Assembly (NCBI GenBank): GCA_020831895.1
Contig: JAFIFS010000007.1
Span: 62,001 to 126,000 of the forward strand
Origin: Chromatiales bacterium
GTDB lineage: Bacteria; Pseudomonadota; Gammaproteobacteria; Steroidobacterales; GCA-2729495
Reading direction: 5' to 3'
DNA: 64,000 nucleotides
Shown here: positions 1-8,156 of the stretch, piece by piece
Layout: every line of letters starts with the position of its first letter
How positions within the stretch are numbered: position 1 is the first letter of the stretch
Made by a program: the position numbers and the translations under genes
Notes under the pieces: generated by a model
The model's database searches: none
What the model saw: only the letters and a program-made list of their open reading frames with translations
What the model was told of the DNA's origin: nothing

Positions 1-1
1 C

Positions 2-379
2 GGGATTCACACCTATCCGCAGTGGGAAGGCAAGTCGATAGACGAGGCGCTGCCCTACACGATCGAGAATATCGAGGGAGTTCGCGCTGCCCTGCCGAAC
101 CGGCCCGTGGCTGTGCTGGAGGCGGGCTGGGCAACAACAGCCGAAGAGTTCGGAGAACGTGCGGACGCACGCAAGCAAGCGGGTCATTTTGATGCGCTGG
201 CCGCCTGGGGCGAAGCCGAGGGTATTACCGTGTTTTTCTTCTCCGCGTTCGACGAGCCCTGGAAGGGCGATCCCGCGAGGCCCCTGGGAGCCGAGAAGCA
301 CTGGGGAATCTTCTACGTCGACCGCAGCCCCAAGTACATCCTGTGGCGGCCTGGCGCCGGTGACAATGACCAAGGCTGA
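2..379 (+). CDS. Glycoside hydrolase family 17 (beta-1,3-glucanase type), C-terminal part
   Basis: Only the last 125 residues are present; the gene runs in from the left edge in frame 2. The fragment reads GIHTYPQWEGKSIDEALPYT near its start and carries VLEAGW (codons at about 113-130), matching the GH17 nucleophile strand (Glu in E-x-GW). It then shows FFFSAFDEPWKG and EKHWGIFYVDRSPKY, which are characteristic of bacterial GH17 C-termini. GH17 enzymes cleave or transglycosylate beta-1,3-glucans. The gene is followed by a GH16 gene in the same direction, supporting a laminarin-type glucan role. Signal peptide and full length cannot be judged. Family call is confident; exact specificity is inferred. 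Confidence 0.85.
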   Translation, partial: GIHTYPQWEGKSIDEALPYTIENIEGVRAALPNRPVAVLEAGWATTAEEFGERADARKQAGHFDALAAWGEAEGITVFFFSAFDEPWKGDPARPLGAEKHWGIFYVDRSPKYILWRPGAGDNDQG

Positions 380-440
380 TGAGTCCGGGCGGCTTCGAGG
401 CCGGCCGCGGTGGAACACGCCACTGCGATGAGAAGCAAAA

Positions 441-469
441 TTGACAACGCTGTCATTCCTTGCTAAATC
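441..469 (+). promoter_or_regulatory. Candidate promoter with overlapping LacI-type operator upstream of the GH16 gene
   Basis: TTGACA (441-446) is followed after 17 bp by a weak -10, TAAATC (464-469). The palindrome TGACAACGCTGTCA (442-455) overlaps the -35. It matches, with one mismatch, a perfect palindrome found upstream of the phosphorylase gene at 11750-11763. The arrangement is that of a repressor operator. Binding by the LacI-family regulator encoded at 6949-8040 is inferred, not shown. Confidence 0.6.
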
Positions 470-506
470 TCCAGCATCAAGGATGCTCCTGACCGCAAGG
501 AATGCC

Positions 507-1457
507 ATGGCCCAGCACAGTTATCGCAAAGCCGCGAAGATGGCTTTTCTGGCCTCTGCCCTCGGGCTGTCTGGCTGCTTTGGAGAAAACGACGAACCGT
601 TGCTGTCAGGCGTGGACGTGGCTCCGCCGGCGCAGCTGCCGCCGCAGGGCAATGTCAACATCCCGAATCCCACGATCACCTTGCTCGACAACACGCCGGT
701 CAGCGCTGGCGCTGCGCGCACACTGGTCTGGAGCGATGAGTTCGACGGTGATCGTGTAGATCCTGAAACCTGGTTTTTCCAGAGCGGAGACGGTACGGAC
801 GAGGGTATCCCGGGCTGGGGCAACAACGAACTGCAGTTCTACCTGCCTGACAATGCCCAAGTCAGCGATGGCCTGCTGAGGATCACCGCGCGCGAGGAGC
901 GGGTTGGCCCGTTCAGGTACACGTCGGCCCGGATCATCACGCGTGACCGGGTGGCTGTCCGCTATGGCCGCATCGAGGCCCGCATCCGTCTGCCTGGAGG
1001 CCAGGGCATCTGGCCCGCATTCTGGCTGTTTGCCCAGGACAGCCCGTACGGCGGCTGGGCGGCCTCGGGCGAGATCGACATCGTCGAGGCCGTAAACCTG
1101 GGTGGCACCGGAGGTAACCGCGTGTTCGGCACCCTTCACTATGGTGGTGAGTTCCCGGCCAACCTCTTCACGAGCCGGCAGTACACGGTGCCGGCTGATG
1201 CCACCCAAGAGTTCCATGTCTATGCGATCGAGTGGGATCCGACGGAGATTCGCTGGTACGTCGATGACGTGCTGTATGCCGTGCAGAACAGCTGGTTCTC
1301 GACCGGCGGGCCTTTCCCGGCGCCCTTCGACACTCCGTTCTATATCCTCCTCAACGTCGCGGTAGGCGGAAATCTGCCTGGCCCACCCAATGAATCGACA
1401 GTATTTCCGGTGACCATGGAAGTCGACTGGGTGCGTGTCTACTCCGGCGTGGACTGA
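507..1457 (+). CDS. GH16 family beta-glucanase (laminarinase-type) lipoprotein
   Basis: An endo-acting beta-1,3(-1,4)-glucanase is predicted. I start it at ATG 507 (316 aa): AAGGA lies 5 bp upstream, and the product then begins with a compact lipoprotein signal ending in the lipobox LSGC (Cys24). An upstream TTG at 441 would lie inside the promoter/operator. After a Pro-rich linker comes the GH16 jelly roll, with VWSDEFDG at its start, the catalytic motif GEIDIVEA (about 188-195; Glu189 nucleophile, Glu194 acid/base) and the usual C-terminal MEVDWVRVY. Membrane anchoring is expected from the lipobox. It lies between the GH17 gene and a repeat lipoprotein. Family assignment is firm; exact substrate linkage is inferred from neighbours. 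Confidence 0.93.
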   Translation: MAQHSYRKAAKMAFLASALGLSGCFGENDEPLLSGVDVAPPAQLPPQGNVNIPNPTITLLDNTPVSAGAARTLVWSDEFDGDRVDPETWFFQSGDGTDEGIPGWGNNELQFYLPDNAQVSDGLLRITAREERVGPFRYTSARIITRDRVAVRYGRIEARIRLPGGQGIWPAFWLFAQDSPYGGWAASGEIDIVEAVNLGGTGGNRVFGTLHYGGEFPANLFTSRQYTVPADATQEFHVYAIEWDPTEIRWYVDDVLYAVQNSWFSTGGPFPAPFDTPFYILLNVAVGGNLPGPPNESTVFPVTMEVDWVRVYSGVD

Positions 1458-1520
1458 AGCCTGATGGCCGCCCCGAACCGCCTCGCGCAAATGCGGCGAC
1501 AACAGTAACGGAGCCAGCCG

Positions 1521-3113
1521 ATGACCACCGCTCGATGCGCCATCCGCAGATGCAACTTGCCCCTCGCATTGGCTGCATCCCTCGCAATCGGTGGTTGCTT
1601 CGGCCAGGGTGATGGCCCCGAAAGGATTCCCGGCACCCCGGCACCGCCTCCCCCTGATATCCCGCCCGGCTTCTGCGATGTGATCAACTTCGAGGATGTC
1701 TGCGGTCCGGTTACGTTCATCAACTTTGAGGGCGGGGTCTCACAGGTTGTCGTCAACCCGTTCCCGGGAGGCATCAATACAACGGATCGTGTCGCCCGGA
1801 TGCTCAAGTTTCCATCCCAGTTCACTTTCGGTGGCAGCACTCTGCCGCTGCCTGCAGGCGTCGACTTCTCGCTCGGAACGGCCTTCACGGTGAAGGTCTG
1901 GTCGCAGCGCCAGGTGCCTGTGCTGTTCAAGCTCGAGGGCCTTGAGGTGGAACGCTCCAGAACTCATGACGGCGGCAGCACCTGGCGGCAGCTTTGCTTT
2001 GACTTCAGCGGCGCCACGGCTGGGCCGGCGGTGACCGGAATGACGGTGATCTTCGACATTGACGTCATGGGCAACGCCGATGCTGACCCTGGCAACTGGA
2101 CCTTCTACTTCGACGAGATCACGCAGGTGGAGTTCTGCGAAGACAGCGGGGAGCTGGTGAATTTCCCGATCGATTTCGAGGGCGATCCGTCGAGCTATGT
2201 ATTCCGCGACGGCGGCGGGTTCGCTGGCGGGCAGGCGTCGGTGATCAGCAATCCGGAGCCGGATGGCAATGACAGCGCCCAGGTCGGGCAAATGCTGAAG
2301 TTCGCGGGCGATGTATTCGGTGGCGCGACACTGGACCTGGACGGCCCGTTGAACCTGGCACCGGGCAGCGCGTTCACGATGGATGTCTGGTCCCGCCGCC
2401 CGGTACCGGTTACGGTCAAGCTCGAGGGCGGGCCGGTAGGCGAGGACACGGCTTTCCATACCGGTTCGGGATGGGAGACGCTGTGCTTCGATTTCAGCGC
2501 GCTCTCAGGCAGCGGTACGGATGGCATCACGCTGATATTTGACCTCGGCGTCAACGGCGCTGCGGCCACGGATCCGCTGAACTGGACTTTCTACTTCGAC
2601 AATATCGACCGTGCACCGCCCTGCGAGGACGATGGCTTCCGGGTGGTTCTGCCTGTTGATTTTGAGGGCGTGCCGCCCGTGTTCGACAACTTCGAGGGTG
2701 GCGTCTCGACCGTGATCGATAACCCGGTTCCGGGGAGCATCAATACCAGCCCCCGGGTGGCCCGTATGCAGAAGTTTGCTGGTGAGGTATTCGCCGGCAG
2801 CACGCTGCCGCTGGGCAGCCCGATCGACTTTTCGGCCGGCGAGGTCTTCAGGATGCTGGTCTGGTCGCAGCGGCCGGTCGACGTGCTGTTCAAGCTTGAG
2901 CGCGAAGGGCCGGAGCTTCAGCGTAATCCTCGTCATGGGGGCTCAGGCTGGGAGGTGATGTGCTTCGACTTCACGGGAGATACACCCGGAATCCAGGTCG
3001 GCGGGATCACGCTCATATTCGACCTCGGTGTTGTTGGTGATGCGGCCAGCGACCCGGACAACTGGACCTTCTACTTCGACGATATCGAACAGGTCGAGAG
3101 CTGCGGGGGGTAG
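1521..3113 (+). CDS. Lipoprotein with three tandem carbohydrate-binding-like repeats
   Basis: 530 aa with lipobox AIGGC (Cys26) and a Pro-rich spacer (GTPAPPPPDIPP). It is made of three homologous units of about 150-160 residues. They open with INFEGGVSQVVVNPFPGG, IDFEGDPSSYVF and VDFEGVPP...NFEGGVSTVI. Each contains a VWSQRPV- or VWSRRPV-like strand, a GITLIFDLGV-like strand, and a closing NWTFYFD(E/N/D)I motif followed by a Cys. The repeating beta-strand pattern, lipid anchor and position between a GH16 and a glycosidase gene suggest surface glycan binding, as in other glucan-use loci. I cannot name a CBM family from sequence alone. No catalytic motif is visible. The stop at 3111-3113 lies 6 bp before the next gene. 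Confidence 0.75.
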   Translation: MTTARCAIRRCNLPLALAASLAIGGCFGQGDGPERIPGTPAPPPPDIPPGFCDVINFEDVCGPVTFINFEGGVSQVVVNPFPGGINTTDRVARMLKFPSQFTFGGSTLPLPAGVDFSLGTAFTVKVWSQRQVPVLFKLEGLEVERSRTHDGGSTWRQLCFDFSGATAGPAVTGMTVIFDIDVMGNADADPGNWTFYFDEITQVEFCEDSGELVNFPIDFEGDPSSYVFRDGGGFAGGQASVISNPEPDGNDSAQVGQMLKFAGDVFGGATLDLDGPLNLAPGSAFTMDVWSRRPVPVTVKLEGGPVGEDTAFHTGSGWETLCFDFSALSGSGTDGITLIFDLGVNGAAATDPLNWTFYFDNIDRAPPCEDDGFRVVLPVDFEGVPPVFDNFEGGVSTVIDNPVPGSINTSPRVARMQKFAGEVFAGSTLPLGSPIDFSAGEVFRMLVWSQRPVDVLFKLEREGPELQRNPRHGGSGWEVMCFDFTGDTPGIQVGGITLIFDLGVVGDAASDPDNWTFYFDDIEQVESCGG

Positions 3114-3119
3114 CATCCG

Positions 3120-6100
3120 ATGTCATCTGCCTTGGGGCGTCACGGTTCTCGAGGGCCCGCCACGTTGCGGGGCCTCCTGGTCATGCTCTGCTGGCTTGTG
3201 CCGGCTGGCGCGGGAGGCCTTGCCCAGGCGTCGGAAAAGGTCACCACGTTCAGGGACGAAGAAGGCTGGCGCCTGCTCGTCGACGGCCAGGACTTCTACG
3301 TCAAGGGCGTGGTCTGGAGCTACACGCCCAGGGGCGAGAACTACACCTACAACCTGTTTGGCAGATCCGAGGAGTATATCCGCGCCGTAATCGACTACGA
3401 CTTCAGCATGATGAGGGCTGCCGGGATCAACAGTATCCGCAGCTTCATGATGATTCCACCAGAGTGGGTCACCTACATCTTCGAAAAGTACGGCATAAGG
3501 ACCGTGATCAACCCGCTGATGGGGCGCTATGGCACTACCGTGGGCGGCCGTTGGGTGGAGTTCACCGACTACTCGGACCCACTGACAAGGGCGACTCTGA
3601 AGGCTGAGAGCGTGGCCATCGTCGAGCTGTATAACGGCGTCCCCGGTGTGCTGATGTTTGCCTTTGGCAACGAGAATAACTACGGGCTGTCCTGGTCCAG
3701 TTTCGAAATCGAGAACCTCCCTGTCGGCGAGCAGGATACAGCCCGCGCCCGCTTCCTGTATTCACTGTTCAACGAGGTCATCACCGCTGCGAAGGAGGTC
3801 GCCCCGGACTATCCCTATGCCATCGTCAACGGCGACATCCAGTACATCGACCTGATCGCCGAGCTTGTACCCGAACTGGATGTGCTGGGGAGCAACGTCT
3901 ACCGTGGGCGCAGCTTCACCGACCTTTGGTCCCGGGTCGACGAGCGCCTGGATGTTCCGGTGCTGTTCTTCGAATTCGGCAGCGATGCTTACAACGCGAG
4001 AGAGGATCGTGAGGACCAGGTGGCGCAGGCCGACTACCTCTTTCACCAGTGGAGCGAGATGTACCGCAAAGCCTGGGGTAATGGCGAGGAGGGCAACTCG
4101 ATCGGTGGCTACGTCTTCCAGTGGCGGGACGAATGGTGGAAGTACTTGCAGGAGGAGCGCCTCGATATCCATGACACCACGGCCTCCTGGTCCAACGAGG
4201 CCTACCAGTTCGACTGGATGCCGGATGCCCCAAACATGAATGAGGAGTGGTTCGGCATCGCAGCGCTGGGTACCCGCAACCGGGATCGCGTGGCCACGGC
4301 CCGCCCACGCATGGCGGTCGATGTGCTGACGGAGGTCTGGAAGATCGACCCGTATCGCTCACGACCTGCTGAGATCGCACAGGCGTTGGAGCAGATCGAC
4401 CTCGATTACCTGCAGCTGCGCGCCGAAGTGCGCCGGCTTGTGGACCTGACCGAGGAAACCAGGAGAACACTCCGGTTCACCGGTGGCGAGCTGCGCCTGG
4501 AGATGCTGCTCAAGGGCGAATCGTCGAGAATCAAGGAGCAGGGCGAGGATGGCGTCGAGTTCTCTGATGGTCAGATGGTCTTTCTGGATTTCGAGTTCGC
4601 ACCGACCAACCGGATCAGGGGCGAGTTTACCGTAAACATCCTCGGCAACGTCGCCGACACGGAGCCGCTGGAAATCCAGTACGGTCGGCGGGGCCTCCCT
4701 GTGGAGGTCGTAATTGCCCCTGATGGCGACCCTTCGGTCGTGACGACCCGCAGCTTCGACGACCGGGGGCGCATCGAGATCTACGACTTCAATGCGACCT
4801 ACTCAGGGGTGTCGTTCGACATCGAGGCGTTCTACAACACGCCGCGTTTTCACTGGAAGTACGAAGGAGATTTCTTCGGACTGATTCGCGAGGCTACCGA
4901 CATTGCCGGAGGCGACATCTGGAACTCCAAGGCTCCGCAGGGTGTGGAGATACAGGGCAAACAGGGCTGGCTGGACGGGCTTACGCTGCTTTTCGGGCCG
5001 GAAGTGTACTGGGGCGCTAATCCCAAAGCCGTACTCAAATACGATTTCAGCCTCGGCAACTATGACCTGACGTTCATCCACTCGGAAGATGTCGCCCGGC
5101 TGGATGATTCGGCTACTGCGACGCAGGCCACGGAGCGTCAAACCCGGCAGACTACGCTCTACCTGACCCGGACCTTCGGTGACGCCTTGACGCTCGAGCT
5201 GGGCGGCATCATGTCGGCTACCGAAAAAATAGGCGACGAATTCACCCGCTTGTCTGGCCAGAACATCATTCTGGACCAGATTGAATTCAAGGATACCCTC
5301 GGCGTAAAGGGTCGCTTGACCTTCGATTACCTGAATACTCGTTCCTACGTCGCTTTTGACCTCGCAGGCCTTGTCGCCGACGGTGGTGATCCGCTGCGCG
5401 AATTCGGCACTCGACTGCCTTACTCCTCGCTGGGCAACAAGCGGGAGTACGAAGCCGGCGTGATGCTGAATTTCGGGAACTTCATGCTGTTTCCGCGGAT
5501 TCTCTACCGCGACAACCTGGTGGATGCCAACCCCAACATCCAGGCGGATATCGGAGGCCCAGGCAACACCACCCTGTTTCCAGGGCTCCAGGTGCGGAAT
5601 CGTGAAAAGGACCCTTTCGCTGTTCTGGGCAACCGGGAAGCGCGTGCTGCAGAGATATTCCTGACTTACGACCCCACGCCGGAAACGTTCTTCTACGCAT
5701 GGGATAACGACATGCGTGAGGATGCCCGCCTGGCCTACAATATCGGCCTCAACGTCACGCGCTATCCCACGGCCACCGATGCCTTCCAGTTTTTCTTTGA
5801 GGAAGGCGGCATCAACGCGCCATTCGGTGCGGGCCTGCCCAAGGAAACCGTCTGGACAGCCTCCTCACGGGTGGTTTTCAATCCGACGGTCAATGCCAGG
5901 TACATCGCCAATCTGCTGGTAGGCCGGGATCAGTCCACCGGCGACCCGGAGGGGGGCACCCGGCGCTTTTACGAAGTGGCGGGGAAAGCGGTACTCGGCG
6001 GGCGCCATATCCTTTCTGGTCACTTCAAGTTGGATGCCTGGGGGCCTTACGACTTTCACCGCCAGTTCAACCTGACCTACCCGAAACAGCTCAAGCTCGA

Positions 6101-6266
6101 TTATTCGATCCTGCTGGACCAGAACCGTGACCCCCTGAGATCCACGCAGATCGGTATCCGGGGGGAGTACAGGACGCTGGACGAGAACTCACCCGGGGAC
6201 GAGTTCCGGGATGGGCTGAACAGGTACCTGTTCCAGACGGTCTTCTACCTGATCTACCGGTTCTGA
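3120..6266 (+). CDS. TIM-barrel glycosidase (GH2/clan-A-like) fused to a predicted outer-membrane beta-barrel
   Basis: 1048 aa. A signal peptide (about 1-37, ...GGLAQA/S) is followed by a clan GH-A TIM barrel at about 43-400. It has FYVKGVVWSYTPRGENYT at the start, GNEN at 183-186 (acid/base Glu185) and VLFFEFGSDAY at 281-291 (nucleophile Glu285). A short helical linker (about 425-450) leads to roughly 590 residues of alternating strands rich in aromatic/charged pairs, with no further enzyme motif. The chain ends in YLIYRF, the terminal-Phe signature of outer-membrane beta-barrels. I read it as an enzyme tethered by its own barrel to the outer membrane. The fusion is intact, with no frameshift. 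The substrate is probably a beta-glucan oligomer, inferred from neighbours. Confidence 0.75.
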   Translation: MSSALGRHGSRGPATLRGLLVMLCWLVPAGAGGLAQASEKVTTFRDEEGWRLLVDGQDFYVKGVVWSYTPRGENYTYNLFGRSEEYIRAVIDYDFSMMRAAGINSIRSFMMIPPEWVTYIFEKYGIRTVINPLMGRYGTTVGGRWVEFTDYSDPLTRATLKAESVAIVELYNGVPGVLMFAFGNENNYGLSWSSFEIENLPVGEQDTARARFLYSLFNEVITAAKEVAPDYPYAIVNGDIQYIDLIAELVPELDVLGSNVYRGRSFTDLWSRVDERLDVPVLFFEFGSDAYNAREDREDQVAQADYLFHQWSEMYRKAWGNGEEGNSIGGYVFQWRDEWWKYLQEERLDIHDTTASWSNEAYQFDWMPDAPNMNEEWFGIAALGTRNRDRVATARPRMAVDVLTEVWKIDPYRSRPAEIAQALEQIDLDYLQLRAEVRRLVDLTEETRRTLRFTGGELRLEMLLKGESSRIKEQGEDGVEFSDGQMVFLDFEFAPTNRIRGEFTVNILGNVADTEPLEIQYGRRGLPVEVVIAPDGDPSVVTTRSFDDRGRIEIYDFNATYSGVSFDIEAFYNTPRFHWKYEGDFFGLIREATDIAGGDIWNSKAPQGVEIQGKQGWLDGLTLLFGPEVYWGANPKAVLKYDFSLGNYDLTFIHSEDVARLDDSATATQATERQTRQTTLYLTRTFGDALTLELGGIMSATEKIGDEFTRLSGQNIILDQIEFKDTLGVKGRLTFDYLNTRSYVAFDLAGLVADGGDPLREFGTRLPYSSLGNKREYEAGVMLNFGNFMLFPRILYRDNLVDANPNIQADIGGPGNTTLFPGLQVRNREKDPFAVLGNREARAAEIFLTYDPTPETFFYAWDNDMREDARLAYNIGLNVTRYPTATDAFQFFFEEGGINAPFGAGLPKETVWTASSRVVFNPTVNARYIANLLVGRDQSTGDPEGGTRRFYEVAGKAVLGGRHILSGHFKLDAWGPYDFHRQFNLTYPKQLKLDYSILLDQNRDPLRSTQIGIRGEYRTLDENSPGDEFRDGLNRYLFQTVFYLIYRF

Positions 6267-6295
6267 CGATGGCCGTGCAAGGAGGAATCGTCGAT

Positions 6296-7009
6296 ATGTC
6301 GACCAACCATCATCTTACGGTCGCGTCCCCGCGGGCTAGATTCTGGAGGCTGATTGGCGCAGGCCTGCTCGCGATGCTGCTCTCAGCGTGTGAAAGCCCG
6401 AGCGATTCCGAAGGGGTCGTGATCAACCAGATCCTGCTGCCGGCCGACACGCTGCTGAACCTTGCGTGCATCGATGTGGGCATCGGTGCTGAGACCTGCG
6501 TGCTCGGTGACCCGGAGAACCCGTTCGCACTGGTGGCGACGCCTGAATTCGATGTCAACAACCCTGACGCCGAGACCAAGTTCGACCTGGCCAACAAGAT
6601 ACCGGCCGGGCCGACGGGCGCCAAGGCTCGTTTCTACCTGTGGGCCACGGCACTGGCTCGGCGCCCGTCCGGTGAGAACCAGTGGCTGACAGCGAGAGCG
6701 CTGCATGAGCTGTACGATGCCAACAGTGACCCGCTGATCCGGGAGCAGGCGCTGCGTGCCTACCGCTCGGTCCTGGACAACTTCTTCGGCTCAGTGACGT
6801 TCTTCGAGTTCGGCGGCGTGTCGTTTCCGGCCACACTGAACGAGCGGGTGGCCGACGACCTGTTCCGTACCGAGGCGACCGGGTTCGTGCGTCTGGTCCC
6901 CGGCGATCCCATCAACGTGCTCGCTCTTTTCGGCGATTGGGGATATACCTACCGCCCGGCGACGCCACCGGACTTCGTCGACGGCCTGGTGTTCGTCAAT
7001 ATCTTCTGA
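6296..7009 (+). CDS. Lipoprotein of unknown function in the glucan locus
   Basis: 237 aa from ATG 6296, chosen because AAGGAGG lies about 10 bp upstream; a longer reading from 6269 lacks this. A signal peptide ends in lipobox LLSAC (Cys32). I recognise no family. Visible features are a possible disulfide pair in the stretch LACIDVGIGAETCVLG, a helical middle containing TARALHELYDANSD, and an aromatic C-terminus ending DGLVFVNIF. It follows the glycosidase-barrel gene by 29 bp, so co-transcription is likely. Its last 61 bp overlap the 3' end of the convergent lacI-type gene. A role as an accessory surface protein of the glucan system is a guess from position. Confidence 0.7.
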   Translation: MSTNHHLTVASPRARFWRLIGAGLLAMLLSACESPSDSEGVVINQILLPADTLLNLACIDVGIGAETCVLGDPENPFALVATPEFDVNNPDAETKFDLANKIPAGPTGAKARFYLWATALARRPSGENQWLTARALHELYDANSDPLIREQALRAYRSVLDNFFGSVTFFEFGGVSFPATLNERVADDLFRTEATGFVRLVPGDPINVLALFGDWGYTYRPATPPDFVDGLVFVNIF

Positions 7010-8040
7010 CCCGGGGCTGGCCCGGTGGATTCCCTGATTTTGATCGTGCCCGCTATGATTTCCGAGAGAGAGCCGTCAGCCTTCTGCGGAGTGTGGGCGA
7101 CCAGAGCCTCGACCGCACGCTCTGCCATGCGGGCCAGTGGCTGCCGGATGGTTGTCAGGTTCGGGTAGACCTGCTGGGCGAGGGCGCTGTCGTCGCAGCC
7201 TGCAACCGACAGCTGCTCGGGTATCCGGATGCCACGAATGATGACCTCCTGCATCACGCCGGCCGCCATGTCGTCATTTGCAGCGAAGATGGCAGTGGGT
7301 GGATGCTTCAGCTCAAGCAGGCGGGCGGCCGCGGTTTTTCCGCCTGGCGTCGAGTTGTCACCCTGGAGCACCAGCGAGCGGTCCAGTGGGATCCCGCTCT
7401 CCCGCAGGCCCTCACAATAGCCGGAATACCGGTTCTGGACCGCGCTGTGCTGACGGTGTCCCTTGATGAAGCCGATCCGCGTATGCCCCAATGAGACCAG
7501 GTAGCGGGTCATTTCCGAGAAAATCTCGTGATCGTTGGTGGAAATAGAGCACGGTGTTTCCTGTTTGCCACCCGGCGACAGCCTGACCAGCGGCGTACCG
7601 CTGCCTTCTATTGCGCGTACAAGCTCCGGGATATTGGACAGGGGAGCGGCCAGGATAATGCCGGCGGGCCGGACCTGGGATATCAGCGCGTCGAGCTCTG
7701 ACACGACCTCCCGCTCGGCGTAGCTGTAGGGGTGAATCAGCAGCTCATGACTGGCAGCCCGGCAGGCCCGCAGCGCCCCACTTTGCAGCCTCAGCACGTA
7801 GCCGCAGCTGGCCATGTCATGCGACTCGGGATCCTCGTAGATCAGCACGATCAGCCGGGAACGGCGGCTCGCGAGGTTGCGGGCAAACTGGTTGGGACGG
7901 TAGCCGAGGACCTTGATGGCTCGCTCTACCTCGGCACAGGTATCCGCACGCACGTTGGGCTCCCGGTTGATCACGCGGGAGACCGTCTTCGGGGACACCC
8001 CGGCCAGTCGGGCAACGTCGGTTATGGTGGCTTTGATCAT
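6949..8040 (-). CDS. LacI-family transcriptional regulator, probable glucan-locus repressor
   Basis: 363 aa. The N-terminus has the canonical LacI helix-turn-helix (ITDVARLAGVSPKTVSRVIN at 6-25) and hinge helix (about 54-61). A periplasmic-binding-protein-like sugar domain follows: LVSLGHTRIGFIKG, PTAIFAANDDMAAGV and the C-terminal TTIRQPLARMAERAVE. It lies 116 bp downstream of the phosphorylase gene on the same strand and may be transcribed from the same operator-bearing promoter, giving autoregulation. The effector is unknown; LacI regulators of this kind usually sense the locus's oligosaccharide or an early metabolite. The last 20 residues overlap the convergent lipoprotein gene. Family certain; regulon inferred from palindromes at 442, 11750, 11890 and 12049. 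Confidence 0.93.
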   Translation of the reverse strand: MIKATITDVARLAGVSPKTVSRVINREPNVRADTCAEVERAIKVLGYRPNQFARNLASRRSRLIVLIYEDPESHDMASCGYVLRLQSGALRACRAASHELLIHPYSYAEREVVSELDALISQVRPAGIILAAPLSNIPELVRAIEGSGTPLVRLSPGGKQETPCSISTNDHEIFSEMTRYLVSLGHTRIGFIKGHRQHSAVQNRYSGYCEGLRESGIPLDRSLVLQGDNSTPGGKTAAARLLELKHPPTAIFAANDDMAAGVMQEVIIRGIRIPEQLSVAGCDDSALAQQVYPNLTTIRQPLARMAERAVEALVAHTPQKADGSLSEIIAGTIKIRESTGPAPGQKILTNTRPSTKSGGVAGR

Positions 8041-8156
8041 TTGCTCAGCTGCTGATCAGCCTGCGTCCGCGAAGTCGCGCGTGGCAGCCCGACAAGACCA
8101 AAACGGCGATTCTAGTCGCTGGCACCGTGCAGGTGAATGCTTTTTGTGCAGCATGC

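Noticed and set aside
441-506. Earlier TTG start for the GH16 gene
   Set aside because: The TTG is the first half of the TTGACA box and operator. The ATG at 507 has a ribosome site and yields a proper lipoprotein signal.
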